NCBI GenBank assembly: GCA_028456385.1
Contig: JALNQF010000860.1
Span: 1-12,404, forward strand
DNA: 12,404 nt
From: Ophiosphaerella korrae
Taxonomy: Eukaryota; Ascomycota; Dothideomycetes; Pleosporales; Phaeosphaeriaceae
Direction: 5' to 3'
Part shown: positions 8,178 through 12,404 of the stretch, piece after piece
Layout: every line of letters starts with the position of its first letter
How positions within the stretch are numbered: the first letter of the stretch is position 1
Position numbers and translations under genes: made by a program
Notes under the pieces: generated by a model
Seen by the model: the letters and a program-made list of their open reading frames with translations, nothing else
Told to the model about the DNA's origin: nothing
The model's database searches: none

Positions 8178-8534
8178 CTACCAGCCAGCCATCTGCCAAT
8201 CCATCTCTATACAATCTCTCAGCCTTTGTGGCATGCTTTGTACGCGCTCTTTTATGAATTTTTGTGTAATCTTATCCCATCCCTCTACGCCAGCTATCTT
8301 GTATTTAGGCGCAAGGTCGGGAGATGAGCGACAGTTAAAGTAGTTCACAAGCTTGCGAGTCCGCTTCCACTCTCGTACAATATTCTTCTTGCCAGGCCCA
8401 TGGCCAGAATTGCCATCTTCTTCAAGAGCAAAGCGATCTCCACGCTCCAGCCAAGGCTTTGCAACTGGCTCAAGTATCTAATTAATATACGCACGCTGCG
8501 TCATCTTGCCGTTAGTATTGCCAGCGTTGTCACC
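8178..8534 (-). pseudogene. Tc1/mariner transposase, C-terminal half with internal deletion
   Basis: Cut-and-paste transposase of the fungal Tc1/mariner type. From about 8534 the minus strand reads AGNTNGKMTQRAYIN, TAG at about 8478-8480, ILEPVAKPWLERGDRFALEE, DGNSGHGPGKKNIVREWK, YFNCRSSPDLAP, then GWDKITQKFIKERV and MPQRLRDCIEMDWQMAGW to a stop at 8180-8178. The Asp of EEDGNSGHG is the second catalytic acid. The conserved SPDLAP is normally followed by an IEN-type motif carrying the last acid and about 25 more residues. Here SPDLAP runs straight into KYKIAGVEGW, so that acid is deleted. The natural C-terminus is present. The N-terminal half, with the HTH and the first acid, is missing beyond 8534, where hAT sequence begins on the other strand. 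Frame is otherwise intact, which argues for deletion as the main damage. Confidence 0.93.
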
Positions 8535-8875
8535 CGCTTAATTTAACAGGCCAGAGAGTGATATTTGGGGTGGACAAGGACGCTTTCAACGACGGCGACG
8601 CCGCGCGCCTGTCAAGTCCCTTGAGCCTATTAAGCCTGTTATCACAAGGTGGAACTCCTTCTGCGACATCTTTGAGAGGGCTATAATAATACTACACACT
8701 ACTCTTAGCGCGTACATGGAGTGACACATGGCTAAAACGCGCTCTGGCGACGCGACACGGCGAGCACGTCGGACGGAGACGTCGCCTGAGGTTCCTGAGT
8801 GGATGAGGTCCTCGGGACTGACGTCTGATGATTGGCAGCTGGTTACCCAGTACGTTCAAGTCTCGCAGCAGTGGC
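8522..8875 (+). pseudogene. hAT-family transposase fragment
   Basis: Part of a fungal hAT (Ac/Restless-like) transposase. From 8522 one frame reads RCHP then LNLTGQRVIFGVDKDAFNDG and DAARLSSP, matching the conserved RC-x-H-LNL region before the hAT catalytic core. Near 8610 the reading shifts to EPIKPVITRWNSFCDIFERA, the TRWNS block. A TGA at about 8722-8724 interrupts, then HMAKTRSGD...EVPEWMRSSGLTSDDWQLV and TQYVQV follow, the segment leading to the LxPL helix. Similarity ends near 8870, and the open frame to 8922 reads nothing familiar. The DNA-binding BED finger, the N-terminus and the C-terminal hATC dimerisation region are all absent. About 60-80 residues usually present between the two blocks are missing. 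Strand is opposite to the adjoining Tc1 relic. Confidence 0.87.
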
Positions 8876-8929
8876 GCAGCTCGCTTATGGTCACCAACCC
8901 TGGTACTCAGCCGGGCTCATAACTGTCAT

Positions 8930-9862
8930 GGACAAAAAGTCAAGTCCGAACTCTTGTGTTCTGCCCACTTGAACGGTATTTGTACCACGACACCTCTAAA
9001 CAGAGGGAACGTTGTTGCCGTAGCTGATGCATTCCTACCTGTCGTGGAGACCGACTAGAAGAAGACTGTTTTAGCCGAGAAAGGGCTTAGTTTGGGTGTC
9101 TATACACAGTTCCTGTAGCTAGCGACTAGTAGACTGTTCCTTGGTACTAAGGTGAACGTTGAGCATTCGAATAAAACGGCAAATATGTTCGCGTTCGACA
9201 CAGTAACAACTCTGGCGTTTGAGCCGACCTAGGAATACGTAGCAGAGGCTATTAAGGCACTGGCCGTATAGGAATGGCTGAGAGACTACAGGCCGAAGTT
9301 CACAGGCGTTAGCGAGCTCTTCCTCGTTACGGGCATAAAGCTTGTCAAGGGCGCTAGGATCAAATACTTAACTTTATAGAGCACGACAGTTAAGGGAAAC
9401 CTTAGTATTAACGCGACCGCACTAGGTATAGCCTTTGGCCTAAAAGGCTACTAGACTAGTACGAATAATGATGCGACAGAGTCTAATTGCGACACGGAAT
9501 TCGTGTTTGCGTTCCGCGTAAAGAGGCTTAAGTTTTAGCGGAGAATGAAGCTTAAAGAGTACAACAAGGGCGCCTTTATAGCTGTTAGCGGGAAGGAAGA
9601 TAATGACGAATGTGTTTTGGTTGAGGACGTGGATGGGGCTGATATCGGGACCGCTGAGGCTGTTCCCGATGTGACCGAGAACGGCAACGTCTCGCGTCTC
9701 CGTGATCTTAGGGATGCCGACTTTGCCAGCCTTTGCGGTCGTTTCCGAGCGAATAATCCAAGTACGGATTGCAGCAGGCTTGGAGGATCCGTGTCGTCGT
9801 CCATGGTTGCTTGCACATCCAAAATTGTGCGTTTGAAGATTTCACTAGGGATCCTTGGTTAG
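8930..9862 (+). pseudogene. Uncharacterised fungal protein, one long frame broken by seven TAG codons
   Basis: Family not named by me; it resembles uncharacterised ascomycete proteins with a central ITG-x-K-x-x-x-GA block and a later DFVFAFR block. One frame is readable from about 8970 (LNGICTTTPLNRGNVVAVAD) through GTKVNVEHSN, FTGVSELFLVTGIKLVKGAR, CDTEFVFAFRVKRLKF, MKLKEYNKGAFIAVSGKEDN and VLVEDVDGADIGTAEAV to TAG 9860-9862. It is interrupted at 9056, 9116, 9230, 9269, 9377, 9452 and 9536 (first bases), every one TAG; no TAA or TGA and no frameshift occurs in this span. The alternating hydrophobic pattern of the two blocks suggests paired beta strands, loosely like pore-forming gasdermin N-domains, but that is only a guess. 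The true start is unclear: an ATG at about 8929 (MDKKSSPN) is in another frame. It follows the hAT fragment and converges on the Helitron relic, with only a few bases between. The last 30-40 residues may be foreign. Confidence 0.6.
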
Positions 9863-9874
9863 AAGAATATTGGT

Positions 9875-10729
9875 TGATTAGCAATTGGCGGAAGTAAGAT
9901 GACCGCCTCGATGTTCAAGTTCCAGCGCGATTCCTGTTGAGGTGTCATGGAATCCGCCTACCCTCATAGCACCTGCTGTTCAAGAGGTCCATGTCAGTCT
10001 GATCTTGCATGCCCCGGCGAACGCGCGTTAGCAACCGCCGTAGGATGACTACCGTCGTGAACTTTGTTCCATAGGGCGTAAGCCCCGTCGTGCTGACGCC
10101 TCTGCTCTGTCTTAAACGACTTGTCGTCATCCCACATGATGGCCACGCTGGGGACCAGAACCGACCGCTCTTGCACGGGGCGGAATTGGCGGAAATCTCC
10201 GCAGAAGAGAACGATCGGAATGCCGCCGAAATCTCCTGTGCATCCCGCAGAGCTTACATAGCTGGTCGTTTACAGCGTATAACGTCTGCGAGCATGCTGA
10301 CCTCGTCGGTGGACTTGGCCGTCCACGTATGGATTTGCCGCGCTCGAACACCTGGTATCGCCCACGATCTCGTTAGACCCCTCCCCGTGATCTACCTTTT
10401 GAGAAGCAACAGGCCGAATGAATTGTCACCCCATTGATCCGCGCCGCCGCCGTCCCTGAGGTTACCGTCAGCGTGTCAACACGTATTCGATCCACCTGGC
10501 GGCATATCAATTGGAGGAAAGAACCAGCCAACCTCCTCCCCGCCTCGACGAACGATGTGGCCGCGCTGAACTGGATTCTCGCCGACGGTTCTGCGACCCG
10601 CACTAGACGCTCCAAGTCTACTTCTGTGACGTGGGCATCTTGCTCGCCGAAACCATCCAAGACACGGTACGCGGCTGCGGTGTGGCCCGTTGCGTTATGG
10701 TCAGATCGACTCTGTATCCCTTGGATCAA
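9875..10729 (-). pseudogene. Helitron PIF1-like helicase remnant lacking Walker A
   Basis: ATP-dependent DNA helicase domain (PIF1-like, superfamily 1B). From 10729: EVDLERLVRVAEPSARIQFS, ATSFVEAGRRLAGSF, LQLICRQVDRIR, then directly LTVTSGTAAARINGVTIHSA. The P-loop segment (GGEGGTGKS type) that normally lies between QLICRQ-x-DR and the TSGTAAA motif is missing, so ATP binding is lost. Next come a fragmentary DEVSMLA and TLYAVNDQLCKL (10250-10310) in two frames. FGGIPIVLFCGDFRQFRPVQ (10171-10230) is the GDFRQ motif III, followed by WDDDKSFKTEQRRQHD. A shift near 10065 leads to KFTTVVIL joined to RRLLTRVRRGMQDQTDMDLL, skipping about 12 residues, then NSRCYEGRRIP and RWNLNIEAVIL near 9905. Homology fades by about 9875. 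At least four frame changes plus the deletions make it a clear pseudogene. Confidence 0.93.
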
Positions 10730-10736
10730 CTTCTCC

Positions 10737-10759
10737 CTCTCTCTCTCTCTCTCTCTCTC
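10737..10759. repeat. (CT)11 dinucleotide microsatellite
   Basis: Eleven CT units between the Rep-flanking and helicase remnants of the Helitron. The minus strand reads GA repeats (Arg-Glu-rich in translation), which is low complexity rather than protein homology. Confidence 0.95.
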
Positions 10760-10868
10760 GACACGCTCGTCTGCTGTGACTTGATAGACCTGAGCTGTTG
10801 CTGATCTAAGAGCCTTGTCCTCGACTCCCCCTCCAGAACTGTCATGGCGTGCAGCTTACCCGGAGAGC

Positions 10869-11290
10869 TTATCGACGCTTGCTGGAACCGGCCGCACGTC
10901 GAAGGTGCTGCCATCGCCGGAAGATATGCCAATACAGAGACGATATGTTTAAGAACGCCCACGCATCGTTGTTCGCGAATTCCGTACTGTAGCCTACCAG
11001 ATGCGCCACGACCTCCACTTGCGCCAGAGCCTGATCCGTGAAGACCTGACTTGCGACCCTCATCAGGAACTGTCGCGTCCTATTGCAACGGCCGTACTCG
11101 TACTCAGCCAAAGGAAGATTCGCGCCCTCTACCTGGTTCTCCTTGGTCGGATCGACCCCCCATGCCGCTACCCTCAGCTTCAGCGGATTCGTCAAGTCAG
11201 CCGACTCTCCCTAGACATCTGCTGTATCATCTACATCTGCCTCTGCCTCTCCACACCAACGTCTTCGCTGTCCAAATTATCTTGATCGTC
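10869..11290 (-). pseudogene. Helitron protein, Rep-flanking region with the HUH core deleted
   Basis: An acidic linker (EAEADVDDTADV, TAG) overlaps, in another frame, MSRESRLT (about 11196-11220). Directly joined is ADLTNPLKLRVAAWG (about 11150-11200), then GRCNRTRQFLMRVASQVFTD, QVEVVAHLVGYSTEF and AWAFLNISSLYWHIFRRW to about 10880. In intact fungal relatives MSRESR and the DITNP-x-KLR block are separated by about 25-30 residues. A long stretch containing the Rep two-His (HUH) motif, and its Tyr region, lies between KLRVAA and RCNR. Here these are nearly fused, so the nuclease motif is absent by deletion. The frame stays open for over 300 bases across these joins. Confidence 0.82.
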
Positions 11291-11299
11291 CGAGCCTGG

Positions 11300-11720
11300 C
11301 CGCCCGCAATGTCGTCACCTCGCTTCGGCGCTGCAAGAACCTCTCGGACATCTATCGTTCCCCCCCTCTTCTAAGCCGCGCTCCGTAGATCGCACGAGCT
11401 GCGCCGTTAGTACCTCTCCCACACGGACGGCTCGTTCCGCTCCAGGCGCGCATAAACTTGCGGAGGTACACCGTGCGACAGCGCTTCTCAGCTCTCCATC
11501 TTTGCCCGTGATCTGCGCATACAGAGGGTTATTCTTCTTAAGCCACAACAACGCCTTCTCGACAACACGGCGCCGCACTGACAAGAGCGCCGAGAGGTCA
11601 TTCGGGTGCTGGCTTCTCGGGCCCTTGCCATGACACGTGAATCTCCTCCATCACCCTCGCCATTCTCTCCCAAGACCATAATTCTGAAAGGCTTAGCCTA
11701 CTCATATCCCTCCGCTATCT
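11300..11720 (-). pseudogene. Helitron protein, N-terminal (DUF6570-like) region remnant
   Basis: On the minus strand: LSLSELWSWE near 11690, EEIHVSWQGPEKPAPE near 11620-11650, then one frame over LSALLSVRRRVVEKALLWLK and KNNPLYAQITGKDGELRS (about 11480-11600), and TAQLVRSTERGLEEGGND near 11345-11405. These match the conserved stretch of fungal Helitron proteins that precedes the Rep domain (VRR-x-VVEKAL-x-WLK-x-NPLY; LVPPTERGL-like). A TGA lies just before the LSALL block and a frame change is needed there. Residues expected between the NPLY block and the TERGL block are shortened. Confidence 0.8.
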
Positions 11721-12404
11721 AGTAGGTATCTGCTGACGTATGAAGCCCCAAACCGCCCAGAAGTACATTCTACTCATTGCCTACGCCTGGCTTACAGACA
11801 AACTCAAATCTGCCATTGCGACTACCTAACCCTAGCTTCCTCAGATCCGCGTTGAGACAGACCCCTTAGAGATATCCGCCGATGTTTAATTTTTAAGCCG
11901 CCACATACCACATTCTCCTAATTGCGCCTGCGCAAGTCCACATGACCGATTGCATTATCACTTTTCCCTCACCAAAGCAAGCTCGTTTATTAGATCAATC
12001 TCAAGCGCCTTAGACACGGCCAAAAATCCACCACCACATATATCACAACGCCACTCCCGTACTATACTCTATCAGCAGGTCAACAAAGTAAAGCACAACT
12101 AGCGTAAGTCAAATATTAGTAAACTAGTTATTTAATTTAACTTAATACTAGTTACTTATAATAAGTTTGATAATGTCTCTATCGGAACTATGTAAACCTT
12201 ATAACTTATTTAGCCTACCTCACAATAGTACCTATAAGCGACTGAGCTAAGCTCGTGCGTACGTTAGATTGCAACACCTAGGTGCGCAGAATCTCTATGC
12301 GCTAGCTTATTGTTGAGCGGGGTCGCGTGCAGTTCGTAAATCGCGCTAGTCCTAATACGTATCGCAAAGCGCATGCACCTGAACCACTCCATCCCAGTGC
12401 TCCT
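11721..12404. other. Non-coding flank, AT-rich at 12100-12240
   Basis: No convincing coding on either strand and no RNA gene. If the Helitron's 5' terminus survives it should be in this stretch, but no TC-starting boundary can be fixed without a second copy. At 12100-12240 base composition drops sharply to AT-rich, with a direct repeat ACTAGTTA at 12123-12130 and 12147-12154. The last 150 bases return to mixed composition. The right edge may enter another element. Confidence 0.4.
12123..12154. repeat. Direct repeat ACTAGTTA, 24-bp period, in AT-rich tract
   Basis: Two exact 8-base copies, 12123-12130 and 12147-12154, each containing the palindrome ACTAGT and separated by AT-only-rich sequence. 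Short enough to be chance in such composition. Confidence 0.5.

Larger units (their letters stand above)
9868..11720 (-). mobile_element. Collapsed Helitron (Rep-helicase) relic
   Basis: Rolling-circle-type transposon of the fungal Helitron group, whose autonomous copies encode one large protein: an N-terminal region (DUF6570-like), an HUH Rep nuclease, and a C-terminal PIF1-like 5'-3' helicase. Pieces of that protein occur here in the expected minus-strand order: 11300-11720, 10869-11290 and 9875-10729. An intact protein would need several kilobases, so much of it has been lost, and both catalytic centres are gone (see component entries). Neither terminus (5' TC, 3' CTRR with hairpin) could be fixed. 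The left boundary meets the plus-strand pseudogene ending at 9862. The right boundary lies somewhere beyond 11700. Confidence 0.88.

Noticed and set aside
9056..9538. UAG recoding to glutamine or programmed readthrough
   Set aside because: Considered because all internal stops are TAG. Neighbouring relics use TAG, TAA and TGA as lesions and no fungal nuclear code of this type is expected here; RIP of CAG codons explains it. Kept only as an observation worth checking.
9535..9822. Minus-strand 95-codon open frame
   Set aside because: Shadow of the plus-strand pseudogene (EYNKGAFIAVSGKEDN region); Ser/Pro/Arg-rich composition typical of antisense reading.
10434..10784. Plus-strand 116-codon open frame and the Arg-Glu repeat frame at 10726-10962
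   Set aside because: Antisense to the helicase remnant; the Arg-Glu repeat is just translation of the (CT)n microsatellite.
12240..12360. tRNA-like segment with GTTCGTAAATC resembling a T-arm
   Set aside because: No A-box, no acceptor pairing and no cloverleaf at the required distances. Similar TTCGA(A)TC matches near 2955 and 3063 were rejected for the same reason.
1..12404. CRISPR array, bacterial operons, rRNA genes, LTR pairs
   Set aside because: No regularly spaced repeats, no ribosomal-RNA core sequences, no Shine-Dalgarno-led gene series and no long direct repeats were seen. The genes present are fungal in type.

Overview
This window looks like accessory, transposon-rich nuclear DNA of a filamentous ascomycete (Pezizomycotina-type). 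The evidence is fourfold: relics of four DNA-transposon superfamilies in their fungal forms (pogo/Fot1-like, Tc1/mariner, hAT, Helitron); one multi-exon gene with 55-66 nt introns carrying GGCTAAT branch-like motifs; a fungal multi-zinc-finger/ankyrin protein architecture; and in-frame stops that read as C-to-T changes at glutamine codons, the mark of repeat-induced point mutation (RIP). I see no clearly intact protein-coding gene. Nearly everything recognisable is a pseudogene, and all family assignments come from motifs read by eye, without a database search.

Layout, left to right. 1-1738 (minus): a pogo/Fot1-type transposase relic, with a psq helix-turn-helix start at 1553-1738, an eroded middle, and a readable DDE core plus C-terminal tail running off the left edge. 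2187-3094 (plus): a broken coding relic of an unrecognised family containing a (CAA)10 tract. 3095-5258: mostly unassigned, with a short coding-like stretch at about 4326-4545, a weak promoter-like site near 3955 and a cluster of hairpins at 4868-4922. 5259-5437 (minus): a possible orphan exon with good splice-site context. 5781-7756 (minus): a three-exon zinc-finger plus ankyrin-repeat gene whose introns still join the reading frame, but which carries several small frameshifts.

8178-8534 (minus) is the C-terminal half of a Tc1/mariner transposase with an internal deletion. At about 8521-8534 it abuts a plus-strand hAT transposase fragment (8522-8875). This is followed by a plus-strand pseudogene of an unrecognised fungal family (about 8930-9862) in which one reading frame is broken seven times, always by TAG. 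From about 9868 to 11720 (minus) lies a collapsed Helitron replicase-helicase that has lost both its HUH nuclease region and its Walker A loop. The last 700 bases hold no recognisable gene and become AT-rich at 12100-12240.

The genes do not form a pathway. The window reads as nested transposon debris around one host-type multidomain gene and two unknown gene relics. Two decay styles are visible: RIP-like stop codons (pogo relic, 2187-2716, 9056-9538) and indels or block deletions (zinc-finger/ankyrin gene, Tc1, Helitron).
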